Notes: generated from the sequence alone by a model not told the origin. A stretch of DNA of 64,000 nucleotides from Knoxdaviesia capensis (GCA_001510575.1 LNGK01000002.1:403271-467270); one strand, 5' to 3'; positions 45,584-59,220 are shown, numbered from the stretch's first letter. Made by a program: numbers and translations.

Positions 45584-47750
45584 CTGTCGGTTCTTTTTCC
45601 TAGCCACGTTCCCGGATGCAATATCAAATCTCCTTTTACTTCCCGACGTCCAATTTCCCTGACTTGTGTGCGCCCCGATCGGTGACGTTCCCTCTTTTTT
45701 TTCTTTTCGTCTTCTGTCTCCACCCGACGCAGAAAGCCGCCTTACCGGGACTTTTGTATCCCGTCGATACGGCGAGGGAACGCGTTGGCACCCGTCCAGT
45801 CAACACCGGGACACAACGGGCGCATTGCGGGATCTCGTCGTCGTCGTCCTCCTTCTTTCTCCATAGACTAAAATATGTTGTTGTAATTGAAGTCTCCTGT
45901 TTTCTATTCTTGTTTGGTTTTATGTCTTGGTTTTTTTTTCTGGTAGCGGGATGTGTGCTTGTTGGGGGTGTGGTGTGTGTCGGTCTTCTTTCTTGTCTGG
46001 GGGAAACCCCGGCATCCTGTGGTTGCTCTTTTGGATTTTCTTGCATTGCGCAGTTTGCTTTTTTTTTTCTTGGGTTCCAGCGGCATGCATTCCGGTGTTT
46101 TCTTGTTTTGTGTTCTCCTCATAGCCTCTTCTGCCTGCTTTACTGGTCTTTTTTTCTTCCTTTCGAATGCAATAAAGTGACGGTTGTTTTCTGTGCACGC
46201 TACGAACCATGCACATGTGTTACAACAATGGAGATGTGAGCGTGAGCTCCAATGCTGGTTGGTGCACTCCCCCTATTGCAGGCAAGGTTGAATGACAACC
46301 AGAGTCAAGCTGGATGTTTTTCGCCGGGCTGGAGATCAGGGGAGCGTCCGTCGGCAGGCCGGGATGCTCCGGGGGACCGATCAGGGCTGTGCTGGCTGGT
46401 TTCTGCTGGTCTCGCCCACTGTTCAAGGCATGCGTCTCTGGGCATGTTACTGGCGAGTTGGGGACGGTATACTCTGTGTACGTCAATTTCTCTATCGAGC
46501 GTGGTGGGGGGGAGCATTGGGCATTTGGAAGAAAAAAGAAATGTGGTGTGGTTGCACACCAGCTCGCCAAGACGTGGGTATTTTTTTTTGTCTCTGGCAT
46601 CTGTCCTTTTCCTGTTCGGGGGTTTTTTTTTCTGTTGTCTTGGACGACGACACATGGATTGGATGGATACAAGGGAGCGCTTAACTCCGGGGTGTGTAAG
46701 ACGGGGAGATTCTAGGCGCGCCGAGCGACGAAGGGGGGGGGGACCACCATAACACAACAGAATGTAAGAAAGCAATGAAAAGTGCGGTGGCGGTAGTTGG
46801 TTTAGGGCTTGGGGGGCCTTTTATTTCATTTTTCAATTTTTGCGTATGACAATCTTTTAAAGCTTACTAGCATACAAGGGTGTTGCTGTCTGTTGGAGAA
46901 TATATGGTGTGTGGGAGGTTGCATTAGGTTCGGCGATAGAGGACAAAATCTGTCTGTAAGGACCGACGTGCATGTGCAGAGGGGGAATGCCTGTGTGTGC
47001 CTTGGATCACGACTGACGGGTGGTGGTGGTGGTAGTGGTGGTGGTCAGGGGTCCCGGGGAAACAACACGGACGGACCAGGCCCGGGGCCGGAGGGACTCG
47101 GCCGGGCGAGAGAGGGGGCCAGAGAACCACACACGTACACGCATAAGCGTGACATTTTCCATAGGCGTAAGACACACAGCACAACATATGTACTGTAGCG
47201 TAGCCATATTGTACTGTACAGTATATAGAATGGAGAGAGCTGGTGGTCTAGAAGCTCTGCGGGAGTGGGAAACATGTCATAGGCACGATGAGGTCATTGG
47301 CTGATTAGCTCTTCCCCGTTCTGGCACATTTTGGGGGGGGGGCTGTGTACGTTTATTCCTTCGTTCCTTGTTTAATTAGTTATCTGATGCTTTTAATCTA
47401 CCACTGCAGCTTCGGCACACAAGCGAGCGGTGGGGCTGCGTGTCCTCCCTCTTTGTGTGGATGTGTGAGAGTGTGTGTCCCGGGCTCTCGATAATGTCCG
47501 TCCGAGAATAGTCGGTGGTGGGATGAGATGTCAGGCGGCCTATTCAGGAGAAGCATCGACAAAGAGATTGGCTTTTCTCGTGTTGAAGCGAACCCTGGGC
47601 AGGGTTGAGAGCAGAGATGCAGGAAGAAACAACCAAAACAACCAAAACAAACCGCTTCAGCGCACCGGATAGGCTAAAGGGCTGTCTCCTGTCGTCGTCA
47701 GCGAGGGGGGCTCAGCCACAGACGCGCCGATCCAGAGATCTGGGACGGGG

Positions 47751-47757
47751 TGTGTGT

Positions 47758-47794
<37 letters not shown>
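47751..47794 (+). repeat. (TG)n microsatellite
   Basis: Seventeen perfect TG units (47761-47794) preceded by imperfect GT repeats, ending just before a telomere-like AACCCTAA. Confidence 0.95.
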
Positions 47795-47797
<3 letters not shown>

Positions 47798-48215
47798 CCG
47801 AACCCTAATGATCCTGTCGAGAGAGACGCCAGAGAGCGAGAGAGCGAGAACGGGCGAGAGACGAAGCTAATCCGGAAAGACGATCTGCAGGGCGGGTGCG
47901 CGGGTGAGCATGGGTCTCAAAAGTCGCTGGTCTAGACCGGCGTGGTGGTAGTCTGCCGCTCTTCGTGACGCTGGCCTCGTCTGTCACGATGTTGGTGTGT
48001 GGCCCCGGGCTGCGGGACGCGCATGGAGTTTAGACGGAGGTTATCCCCAGGACGGTGCCAACGACGGTCTGCATAGCACAGCACCTGATGTCGATGTCAC
48101 TGGATGTGCGCGTGTTGTCCTGGAGCTGCTGCTAAAATCTCACCGCCGGTCTCTGCCTGTCTCAAAGTCTGACAATATCAATCTCCTGCTACGTATCCTG
48201 CGGGTTGGGCTGGCA

Positions 48216-48242
48216 GTGTGTGTGTGTGTGTGTGTGTGTGTG
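48216..48242 (+). repeat. (GT)n microsatellite
   Basis: About 13 GT units in intergenic DNA. Confidence 0.95.
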
Positions 48243-48802
48243 CCGCGGGCCCGGCCAATCGAGGGCCCTCTCGCCAATGAACACTGACATCATGTAGGGA
48301 TGCACGTTCCCTCGAGGCCAGCAAGCGATACCATCAACGGACCCAACAAGCTTACAGCCAGACCCTCCGTTCCCATGCAAAATTAGGTTTTTCTGCACCA
48401 GCCCTGTATTACATATGTCCTGAAGTGACCAAACACAAATTAAACGACGCCGTGAAGATACTACTCTATCTCATGTGCTGGTTGGTCTTGGTTGGTGTCG
48501 GGTCTGTGATCCGGGGGGGAGACATGCAAATGCAAGCACAGCCACACGGGTGGATGGACTTTTTCAACCACCTGAGCTAGGCGGCTAAGTGTGCATGTAG
48601 TGGGTTGATAGCTTAGCCAGAGACCCTTTCTTTTCGTGTTCTGCATACTGGACATGCAGTGTTCAGATATCACGAAAAGCGAGAGCGAGGGCCAGAAGCT
48701 GTGGCCATGTACATGGGGGTCTTGGCTGGAAAGCCTATCACACATCTCCCGCGATAACAGCAGCTGACGGACAGGCAATCAAGTCCACGAGGGGGAGAAA
48801 GC

Positions 48803-48830
48803 TGTCTGTCTGTCTGTCTGTCTGTCTGTC
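48803..48830 (+). repeat. (TGTC)7 microsatellite
   Basis: Seven perfect TGTC units. Confidence 0.95.
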
Positions 48831-51800
48831 CAATACACGCGCGCTGTCCCTGCACTCTCTCCCAGTCAGACTTCCGACCCCGGATGCAATGATCTCCGGC
48901 CCACGTTGGCTGCCTCCCCGCCGGGGTGGGTGGTGGGTGGGTTGTGTTGCTGGATTCCCACTTCCCACGATTGAAAGGGGGGGGGACAGGTGTGTCTCGG
49001 TGGACGAGACAGGCAGAAGCTTGTGTATCTGTATTCTGCACCGGGAGTCTCAATAGTTGACCGAGACGTGCAACGAATAGACGCACTCGAGCATAAGTTG
49101 CATTGTGCTTTTCTTCCGTCTGCGTCTCTTGCTGATAGGAAAAGAGAAAGGCAAACTCTTGGCTCACTTGTTACAGCTCTTTCCCCCTCTCAAAGCAAGA
49201 AGAAACAGCCGCCGGTTCTCTCGTACCAGTGGTCCACCGACCAAAAAAAAAAAAACAAAATGAAATGGTTTGGTCTTGGTATTTGTGTGGCTTTGCGAAC
49301 GCGTGTCCCCCCCTCGCCAGCAGGGCCGTGCCGGCGAGGGGGGAACAGACCCGGGGGTTGGATTGGCTCAGGGGGGGAGAACCAGGGAGAATGAAGCGAG
49401 AGCGCGTGCAAAGAAGCATCCCGGAGTTTGGACGTTTGTGCGGAGACGGAGTCGGCTCACCGTTCCCGTGAGTGGAGCGGCCTAGGGTTGGCTAAGGGTC
49501 TGGAGCCGAAGCCGTTGTTTGCTCCGGCACATGCCCTCTTGTTGTTGTGAGCCAGCACAGGGAGCGCGTGCCGGACAAACATAACTGCCCGGAGCAGCAG
49601 CACTCGGCACGACTACGAGTCCTTTCGCCGGGCCTCCGCCCTTGGACGCGCAACCACCCATCCCGGAGATACCGTTGACTCGTCCGAACTGTGTGCGCCG
49701 CACTGTGAATCCCGGGTGTAAGTGCCATATGGAGGTACAGTGCGCAAGGTGTCGCACACGGCCGGGCCTGTTTTTATATGAGGGCGGACTTTGGGCGGGA
49801 ATAAGACCGCCCCTTTTGAAATCCGAACTCCGCGCTGACTATCAGTTTTCGCGATTGCGCGCTAGGCCGCTTTCGATCCCATAGAGCGAGATTTTGCCCA
49901 AATTGGCTGGCTCGGTCGGAGCTGCGGTGTCATGGAGACGTCCGAGTCCGACCTTTCACGCTTTGGCGACTGGCCCAGTTCTCCTGACAGGTTTTTTTTT
50001 TTTTTTTCTTTTTTTTTTTCTTTGGCTTTGCAGTTTGGACACACCCCCCCAGATAGATCCATCCCCTGAGCAGAGCCCTTGGCGCTCTGAAATACGCGTA
50101 TCTCGGGGCTCGGGTGCCTGAGTTGATTCGAGATGCGGATGATATCAACGTGGACAACACGGATCTGGAGCTCGAGGAATGGACTGTATGAACGCGCAAT
50201 GAACTTTGACTGCCGTCAGGAGGCGAGCTTGATCCCTCATCAGGAATGATTCCTACTGTGGGAGGCCGTAGAGGGAACACGCGAGGAATACCGGCCGGCC
50301 ACCACAAACACCACAAAGCTCTGGTGGTGCCCGTGCCTGCTTCTCGCGCCTCTCCAGTTACCCAAACCATCCCGCGGCAGGGCAGATCCCAGGAACAGCG
50401 GCCACAGCGCAATGGGCGGTGGTGAATAAGCACAAGCTTTGTGGATCAATGCGGGAGAGATTGATGCTGTAAAAATAGACACACGCACACAAACACACAC
50501 AGCGCGAGGGCCCCGGGGGGGGGGCCTGTCAGTGACGTTCCCAAAAGAGCATTCAATCTATCCCGGATACCACGGAGCAGGCGGACGAAGAGACCAAAAC
50601 CCTTTTTCATCCCCCGGGACGTGCCAAGAAAGGCAGACTTCTGGCTTTAGCCCTAAGGTAGATTTTTCTTTCTGAGCCATGGGAATGACAGACAAAAAGT
50701 TCAGACGAACAGGGTCTGGGCTAGTATGGGAACACGCGTTCTCTCGGGTCTTTGCTTGATAGTCTGGCCATGCTACCAGGCGGATGGAAGAAGGGTGAGA
50801 CAAGTTGTGCGTGCATGACAAGTTGCGACTTGGGTTGGAGACTTTGGGGACATGCATCGAGTACATGTCGGTTAGGAGTAGGAGAAGGGCCAAGCTCATG
50901 CTCTAAAATGCAAACTAAAGCTAGTATATCCCGGAGTTTTGGGGATGGCCGAACCCCCCCCGGTTTAGAGTTATTTGATATCGGGAGTGTAGTCCAGTTC
51001 TGGACGCCCTCTCCCCGCGCCCCAAAAAATTGATTTGAAATATCTGTTTGTGCGTGAAGATTTTCTGACGCTGTGTACCTCATCGGCGGATGTAGTCGGA
51101 TGTAGTCCCTCCAGACTTGATTCACCGGCATCTTGGCATAACGGCTAAGCAGCGCTCACTGACTCGGGACTTGCACTTGGCGGGTTCCAACGCGCGTGCG
51201 TGTACTGCGCCTGTGTGAGAGTCTCATCAGGTGCCTGCCGGGTCGCTCCCGGGACTGCGGCATGAACACACACACATGCCCACACAGTATCTAGACGCTG
51301 CAAAGGGGGAGCAGTGGGACGTGTACAGTATGTGTGTGCGGTACGAGAGCAGGACCAAAATATGGTTCACGGAAGACATCTGTGCACCCAGCCTCAGTCG
51401 TCCCTGTATTCCAAATAAAATAAGAAAGCTAGTGCCCTAGCGCTCAGGATCACGGATCACAGACCACCACCCTCTGTCTCTGCAGAAGCAAAAAAAAAAG
51501 AATTTAACCAAAAACAAAAGTGCTGGAGCAAAACGGGGAGTAGGGCTGGGTCAGAAAACACATAGCAGCAGCACGCACACCAAGAGAGAATAAAATAAGA
51601 TGAAGAGCACACCAAAAATGGTAAATGATAGAGAGCAACGTGGAGTGGATGGATAATCGGCCAAACTTCGATCCTGGAATGCAAGCGAGGGGGCGTGCGT
51701 GGTTGCAGGGCGTGTGGGTATGAGTCTGCGGGTCTGTTCTGCGACCCTATACAGGCAGACCAAATAGAAAGTTCCAAAGAAGCAGAAACCACATGCAGGA

Positions 51801-53614
51801 CAACGGTGAGAGCTAGATCGGGCCCGTTAGGTCGTTTGGATGTAGGGGCAGTGATGCTATGATGTTTCTGAGCGAGCAGGATTGGTTTGATTTTGTTTTC
51901 TCTTTTTTTCCCTGCTTTTCCCCCCCATTCCATCACTCCCTCATACCAACATTCGGATTTTTCCCCCCTCGTCCTATATCTTTTTGTATCAATCTTTCTT
52001 GCTTTTGAGGCCGTCGTGCTTGGCTCTGTGCGTTTGATATCCCTGGCTTGTGTCTTTTCTCCGCTTTCTTCTCTTCCTGCTTCTTTCGACCACGAGGCTC
52101 TCATTCTTTCTCTTCTCCAGCTTCCCACACCCACCCACCCCCCAACCTTTCTTTCTTTGGCGTCAGAATCGCTCATCGACTCGCCGCGTTTGCTGTCCAG
52201 GTACCCAAAAAAAGTGAGCTTAGCTATGTTCTTATAAGATACACATGCCTGCCCTCCCCTTCGACACTTTTTCCGCCCACCTCCAAACCTTAAACTGAGA
52301 AACACCGTCCCACACACGGCACAGCGGCACGTCCATCTTGAACATCACTCTTCGTTCTTCGTTCCGTTCTTAAAATCTCGCCTGCCGCCCACCGGACCCT
52401 GCTTGCAACTTTTGCCTTTCTGTCTTGTCTTCTCGCTTCTTGTCCTTGCTTGCCTCCTTCTCCTCCTCGCCTGGCAAATCTCACACTCTTAACAGCCAAG
52501 GCCACTCCATCCTGCGTCTTTCTCTCTTCTTCACCATCATCTTCGCTTTCGCTTGCGCTTGCTGACCCCTTCCGTCCATCTGTTTCTCCCTCCCATTGAC
52601 AGCTTCTGCCACTGGGGTCTTTTCTTGCTCCCTGTGCTTCTTTGAAGCTGTTTATGCCACTTGACGAGACCTTGACGACGCACGCGTTTTTGCCTGGCCA
52701 TCCTATTGTTGTATACCTCGCTGTTCCTCTTTAATTCCCCGCCTCGCTTCGGCTCCCTTGCTGCATTTTTCCTGTCATTGCTTCGCTCTGGTTTTTGTCC
52801 TCACGAACAGTGCTGTGTTCCGCAGTCCTTGCGTTTGTTCAGCTTCGGCTCCTCCAACACCCTTTTTTTTTGGTCCGCCCGCCAAAACTTTCTTTCTTTT
52901 TTTTTCTTTTCTCATTCCTCCAACATCCCCCTTTTTTTGTGCTGCCTGCCTCCCGCGGGTCTCTATCCGTCCCTGTGCGGCTTTTCTTCGTCCGCCTGCC
53001 GCGGCATCCTTAGTAACGAGTAATCAACTACAAGGGTTTGATTCCTAATCCAGATTCTAGCCACTCTCATAACCCCAAGCAGGATCACAACACCACACAC
53101 CTCACGGACGAACTCTGTACGGAGTACAGTCGCAATTGTGCAATTCGATCGATCGCCGATTCGGTGCTTACTTGATTATCCTTGCCCCCTAACTGCTCTT
53201 TTCTTCTCTCGCGTACTTCGATTTTTATATTTCTCTTTAAACATTCATTCCTGAGGGCGGCATATTTTTGACTCTATCTCCTTCGAATGAGATTATAACA
53301 TTCCTTCACCTCGTCATCCGTGCTAGAGAGACATGTGACATGAATTGTCCTACCATTAATCGTTGTTACCATTTTTGAGCCCTTATATTTCTTCTTGCTC
53401 TTCATTTTCCGCCCCCAACTCAGATCCCGGAGTGAATCACTACGCACCAATACGACAACGACATAGCAAAAGTCGAACAGAAGCAGTATAACGAAATCCC
53501 CTACCCATAGGAGAGGAAAGCACACCCCCGAGACGGGACCATAAAACCCTCGCCTACACATCTTTTTTCTTTTTCTTCTTCGGGTGTATCACACGCCTTA
53601 AACCTGGGGAAAGT

Positions 53615-56600
53615 ATGAGCGATGCAGACACGGGCATTCCTGCGCCGTATGGCAATGCCTGCAGGGAGTGTGCAAAAACGAAACGCAAATGTATGCTGAG
53701 AGCAGAGGGCGGAAGCTGTCAAAGGTACGTAAAATGGCGAGATTGGAAGTGATGTGTCTCCCAAAACACCAAACTGTTTTGGTATAATCGGAGCGGAGTT
53801 GGCGATAGCCCGTGCAAATGTTGAGAAAAGCCGGACGACCAGGGGCAGCAAAAATAGATTTTCTTAAAAAAAAAAGAAATGCCCGAGGGCCAGAAAAGCC
53901 ACATCGAAAAAAAAACCCCCCGATTCCCGAGTAGTTTTCGGTGAAGTTTGTGCGGGTGTGACGTTGCAAGCTCCGATGAAACCACGCGGCTTCTCCGGGG
54001 TTCGGCGTCGGCCCACTCCGGCTGCTGCCCGTCGTGGGTCCCGGGGCGCTCCTTCCACCTGTTTATGGCTGATGTCACTGATTATTGCTTGGTCCTTCCG
54101 TGCTTGGCCTCACTGCTGCATTGCTCCTTCCCCGCTTGGACGTCGTTAGTGCCTTTGTTGTCTTCCCGTGTCGCTCCTTCCGAGATCTCCCCCACGGACG
54201 GAAATAGAAACATTTCAACGTCCTCTCGTCGTTTCTCCAACAGCCATATTACCTTTTTCTTGTCATTGTAGTCGCCAAATACTAACCGCCCTGATACCGG
54301 TTTTGTCTCGCTTCCTTTAGATGCTTCCGCCTCAACAAACCGTGTGAACGCCCCTCGGGGATGCGCAAAAAGACGCCGACGAAACGCAAAAACCCGTCCC
54401 GCGCGCAACTGGAGGAGAAGCTCGACAACCTGGTGTCGCTGCTGCAGGGCTCGGCGCGGCCCGGCATGCCCGGCGGCGGCGAGGGCTCCGAGGCATCGTC
54501 GCCCGAGCTGACCACCCTGTCCGGCTCGCTGCGGGCGCGCACCGCCGGCCACACCTCGTCGTCCGGCACCATCCTGGGGCTCTCCGACCTGTCGACGTCC
54601 AGCCACTCGCCGAGCAGCATGGCGCGGCGGCCGGCGGTGCACGTGCAGTCGATGACGACCGACTCGTACTCGACGCACCTGGCGACGCCGCTCACGGCGA
54701 CCAGCGGCGCGACGCCGGAAATGTCGGCGGGCGGGACGGGCACGACGCCGACGGCGGGCGGCAGCGGGCTGATGGGCGAGCGGGCGGCGAACATGGCCAA
54801 CGCGATCGGGCCGGCGGGCCCGGGGGCGGGCGGCGCGCCGTCGCAGGCGTGGATCCCGAACGTGCTGACGCAGCTGGAGGCCGAGGCGGCGCTGGACACG
54901 TACCGCGCGGAGAAGATGGAGAACATGCCGGCGGTGTACATTGCGCGCACGCTGTCGTCGGCGCGGCTGCGGCGCGAGCGGCCGTTCCTGTGGGCGGTGA
55001 TCATGGCGGTCAGCTGCCAGCGCACGGCGGCGTCGACGGCGATGAACGCGGCGGTGAAGCGCCGGATTGCCGAGCGCGTGATTGTCGACCACGAGGTGAC
55101 GGTCGAGATGCTGCAGGGCTTGCTGGTGTACACGGCCTGGTGCAACTACCAGGTCGGCCGCACCGGCACTAAGCCGTTCCTGACGATCTACATGCACTTG
55201 GTGATTGGGCTCGGGTTCTCGTTGAATATCCTGCGCCAGCCGCCGTCCGAGCAGGACCGCATGCCGTTTGCGCCGCCGAGCTGTCGGACGATGCAGCCGC
55301 CCCAGCCGTCGCAGCCTTCGGGGCCGACGCCGGCCCCGCCGCTGCGAGTCTCAGAGCAGGCCTTTGGCGTCGCCTCAACACACGCCGGGCCGCTGGATAC
55401 GCGTACTCTGGACGAGAAGCGTGCGGCGTTAGGCTGCTACCTCACAAGTGCAGTGTAAGTTGTTGATGTGCCGCCTCGTCGTGAAATCAGGCCAGTTGAC
55501 TAATCTCATGTCCCTCTGCTCTACAGTGTCGGCACGTACCTCGGGAAAACAGACCCGGTGCGGTGGTACCAAGCCCTCGAAGACGCAGTGCACGACTTGC
55601 AAGAAAGCGCCGATTCGCCGTACGATCCGGTGCTGGTGGCGATGGTCAAGCTCCAGCTCGTGCTCGACGAAGCGTACACGATCATCCGGACAACCGCGGA
55701 TTTCCGGCGCAACAGCGTGCTGTACTCGGTACAGGCACGGTCGCTGCGCATGCGGCTGGATGAAATCAAGCAAGTGACACAGCCCCGCGTGCTTTCACGG
55801 TGTAAGTGGCCCTCCCGATCATTTGGCAACGCAGCATACTCGACGGGCATAATTAACCTAACCATGATGATACTCGCGCAGACATCATCCGCCAACAGGT
55901 CATGTCGGCCGAGCTCGCCATCGGTGAGATCGCCTATGCGGCGGCCACCAACGGGCCCGTCGCAGGCAGCACACACCTCTCGCCCAACCAAGACCCCGAA
56001 TACCAGCGTCTGTCTGCGATAACGTCCACACTCCAGCTCGCCCAGGCGTGGGCCCACGACTTCCTCTCGCTGCCGGTGGCCAGCTACACGGGCCTGCCGT
56101 TTGGCGTGTGGTGCAACCTCTCCCGCAGCTGCTCGGTGATGTGCCAGATGGCGGCGGCGCTCGCAACAGCCACCAGCGGGTTCTCGCCGGCCGGCGCCGC
56201 GGGGTCGTCGGCGAGCGAGCGGCAAACCGCCGCCGGACCAAGCAGCGGCAGCGGGCCGTCCGGCGCGAAGTCGTGGGACCGCGACACGGCGGCGACCATG
56301 CAGGAGGTCGTCGGCATGCTGGAGCGCATCGAGAAGAACTTTTCGCTGGTGGCGCAGGCCGCGGGGATCATCGTCGACGACGACGAGGGCGACCCGTTCT
56401 CGCGGGCGGCACGGCCGATGCAGGCCATGCGGCGCGCGTGGGAGGCGTTCCTGGTCATCCCCGGGACGGCAGCGGCGGCGGCGGCCGAGCCCCGTGCCGA
56501 GGGCATGGCGGGGGGATCGGTGGCGCCCGGCCTGCCCGGCGGGATGTCCGGGGTGGCTCCGGCAGCGGGTGGTGGTGGCGGCGGCGGCGGCAGCGGCGGC

Positions 56601-56708
56601 ATGGCTGCGCCGATTGCGGTGTCGGGCATGCTGGACACGCTGGCGCTGGACCTTGTTGGCGACTATGATTGGCTCGGGGACATGTTCACGATGAGTGACC
56701 GGTGGTAG
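53615..56708 (+). CDS. Zn2Cys6 fungal transcription factor
   Basis: This is a nuclear binuclear-zinc-cluster regulator of 781 residues. Exons are 53615-53724, 54321-55454, 55527-55801 and 55882-56708; introns are 596, 72 and 80 nt. The cluster is C-x2-C-x6-C-x8-C-x2-C-x6-C with Cys16, 19, 26, 35, 38 and 45. The 596-nt intron 1 splits the Arg37 codon between the fourth and fifth Cys, and joining restores the motif exactly, which fixes the start. Basic residues KKTPTKRK and a short coiled-coil (SRAQLEEKLDNLVSLLQ) follow, as in dimeric members. The middle (VLTQLEAEAALDTYR, MPAVYIARTLS, RPFLWAVIMAVS, VTVEMLQGLLVYTAWCNYQ) matches the regulatory region common to many fungal factors. The C-terminal part is Ala/Gly-rich. 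The target genes cannot be inferred; no pathway cluster lies beside it. Confidence 0.92.
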
Positions 56709-57689
56709 GCAGTTTCATCCGGGCGTGTGGCTAATTCTCCTGCAGGCACCTTGGCTTGTAGATACCGGGGGTGTTCGTGTTGGATTTCTTTCGGTCACTG
56801 GGTGAGGGCGACTTTCTCTGGTACGGGGCACGGCCTCTAGGCCAATGGCATGTGCGGTTCATGGATGGTAGATAGATAATCTTGGGCTTGGTTTTTTGGA
56901 TTCCTGTCTTCTTTGATTGAGATGGTAGATGTTATACCCTGGGACGAATCAATGCATCATATCGGCGACCTTCCTTTTCAGCAGATCATGTCCCGTGAGC
57001 TTGGAAAAGGGGATTGTGTGATAAAACCAGCATAAAGCCACGCTTCTTTCGCCACAGACGTATTGCGTACGTACCTGACGCATATACGGATATGCACGGG
57101 ATTTGGCTGAAACTTTCGCCTTGCCTAGCAGTCTCTGGTTCGCTATGTCGTCTTCAGCTTCAGACATCGCCCCAACCCCCGAACAATGCACCTGCACCGT
57201 TCAGGCTGAGGAGAGACAGACAGAACCGTGCGGTCTAAACCACACCCGGAAAGTCCTTCGGACCTATGCGGAACCTCCCTGACTGCTCAGTCTGCGGTGA
57301 TGGTGCTATGCAGTCAGGACAACTGCTGCTGAAAGGGCTCTGTCTGTGTATAGAGAGAGATTGCCGCCCGGGACTTTCAGGAGGCAGAACGAGAGACAGG
57401 ATGAATGAAATACACACTCTCCGGCGCTGTGCTGTGCGGCCTCTCTGATCGATCACGGTCAAAGACCTCTCAACACAGACCACGGACTATCCAAAGCTGG
57501 CACACCAAAAAAACAAAAATAGAAAAAAATACACAGACCCTGTCAAATAGACTCACGGAATGGCAAATTGTGCACGCTCCAATGATATCACAGAAGTTCA
57601 GCTGCTCCGCATATGCATATCTCCGGACGGCAAGCAAAGCCCTGAGTGCAAAGACCATTAATCAAAGAATTGCCACCAAGAATAAGTTC

Positions 57690-58330
57690 ATGGCAGGGCT
57701 CATTTCTCGCTCTTTTTTATATTTGTATTTATTTTTTGATCTATTTTATTTTATTTTCTCTATTTTTCCCCCTATCACTACCCCCTCAAAAAGAAAAATG
57801 TTACCTTCACAAACCCGGGTTTTCCAGTCCAGTCTTAGCCACTTTGAGCCTAGACTAGCCAGAATCTCTGCCGTCTTGGACGTGTTTTGCTATCTATCAC
57901 ATATATGTGTTCTATTATAATGCCTTTGTCATTTACTGTTCGTTTATATACGGAACTGGATCTATGTAATCTACTACTGTTGTGCTACTATATACCTGCT
58001 ACACCCACCTCCACCTCTAGACACTCTCCTATAGCTCAAAGGCCTAGGAGAATAAGGGTTATTTCTTTCTAAAGGCCTAAACACAGTTTTAAAAAGGGAA
58101 CTATATAGACTTCATTATAATTTACCTATACTAGCACTAGGCTTTACCTTTTTCTCTTTCCTTAGGTTTTATTACTCTTTGAAGTTAGTATAGTTAAAGT
58201 GTGACTTTGTAAGGGTTGGTTCCCGTGTTTTCCGACCCTCTTTGGATTATTATGCTTTTCTATCATGCTTCAAGAACTCTCTCTATAAGGTTATAATCCG
58301 GGGACTCCAAAGTTGAATCTGTTGTGCACT
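57690..58330. other. AT-rich block, possible decayed repeat
   Basis: Base composition shifts sharply to A+T, with words such as TATTTTATTTTATTTTCTC and CTATATAG and two copies of AAAGGCCTA-like sequence (58038 and 58071). No open frame or terminal repeats are visible. It may be a remnant of a repeat mutated by RIP, but this is only a guess from composition. Confidence 0.35.
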
Positions 58331-58478
58331 ACACTTCTTGGGCATACATACATGGCCCTACATGGGTTAGACCCTAGCCATGAAACCCTAACCACCCATC
58401 CCAGTTAACCCAACCTTCCGGGATAATGAAAGCAATCTTAACACCTTTTCTCCCTTCACGTCTCAAATGCCAAGGGGC

Positions 58479-58511
58479 CACACACACACACACTCTCTCT
58501 CTCTCTCTCTT
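58479..58511 (+). repeat. Compound (CA)n(CT)n microsatellite
   Basis: About seven CA units pass directly into about ten CT units. Confidence 0.95.
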
Positions 58512-58799
58512 TTTATTTCCCACTATGAAAGAAAGAGAAGACACATGGGATGGTACGAGTATCCGCGGCACACAGTCGGACGAGTCCCCTCCCCTTTGAG
58601 CCCCAGTGACCAAACACCAGGAAAAACGCCGCAGGGAGGGAGATCAGAGAGAGGTCTCACATACCACATACGCGCACACGCCTTGTCTCTGGATTTTCTT
58701 TTGGTACCCGGTCCGTTTTTTTCCTGCTATTGTTTCCCGCGGTCCAACAATGGATTTTCTGGGGTGTCTGACATTCCCCTCTCCCCGACGTCTGAGGCG

Positions 58800-58801
<2 letters not shown>

Positions 58802-58838
<37 letters not shown>
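58802..58838 (+). repeat. (TC)18 microsatellite
   Basis: About 18 TC units, then TTTCTCTCTCTG. Confidence 0.95.
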
Positions 58839-58848
<10 letters not shown>

Positions 58849-59201
58849 GTCCTCGTTCCCCACCCATCCCACACTGGTATGCCTTTGTTCGCGGTTTACC
58901 GAGAGACACATGCTCACACCAGGGAAACCCGGAAAAAAACTCTCTCTTTTTTTCTTTCCTTTTTCTTTGCGTTCGAGGACCCGGGAGACGCGGAATGTGC
59001 TTCGTTTTAGTTATTCTTTTCTGACAAGTCAAGGGGTAGTGTGCCCTCTTTTTTCGAAAATGCTCGTGCCGTGCTCCTCACGTCAGGAGTTCCACGGTCG
59101 GATGAACGCTCCCGTTTTGCTCTGGGTTTTCAGCCCCGTCCAGGGTACGGGCTCCTGGGGGGCCCAGGGTAGTGTTTCCTCCTGGACATGCTAAGAGCGC
59201 G

Positions 59202-59220
59202 GGAGGGGGAGGGGGGGNGG
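59202..59220 (+). other. Poly-G tract with an uncalled base at 59218
   Basis: G-rich tract with an N at 59218, probably a sequencing weak point. Confidence 0.85.

Larger units (their letters stand above)
44777..53614. other. 8.8-kb gene-free region upstream of the transcription factor
   Basis: I could support no gene here. It contains microsatellites at 45562-45583, 47751-47794, 48216-48242 and 48803-48830. It also contains a (GGT)n-like stretch at 47019-47045, a TACTGTACAGTA palindrome near 47210, a telomere-like AACCCTAA at 47801-47808, and poly-T and poly-G tracts. From about 51890 the plus strand becomes strongly pyrimidine-rich to about 53280, suggesting a long leader for the transcription-factor gene. 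One possible upstream ORF (52654-52734, 26 codons) lies in it. A CTGTACGGAGTACAG palindrome lies near 53115. Confidence 0.6.

Noticed and set aside
51133..51200. tRNA-like sequence (GGCATAACGGCTAAG ... GGGTTCCAAC)
   Set aside because: The acceptor stem does not pair and the T stem has mismatches; no valid anticodon arm could be built.
54082..55197. 371- and 287-codon frames on the minus strand
   Set aside because: They are antisense shadows of the GC-rich exon of the Zn2Cys6 gene.
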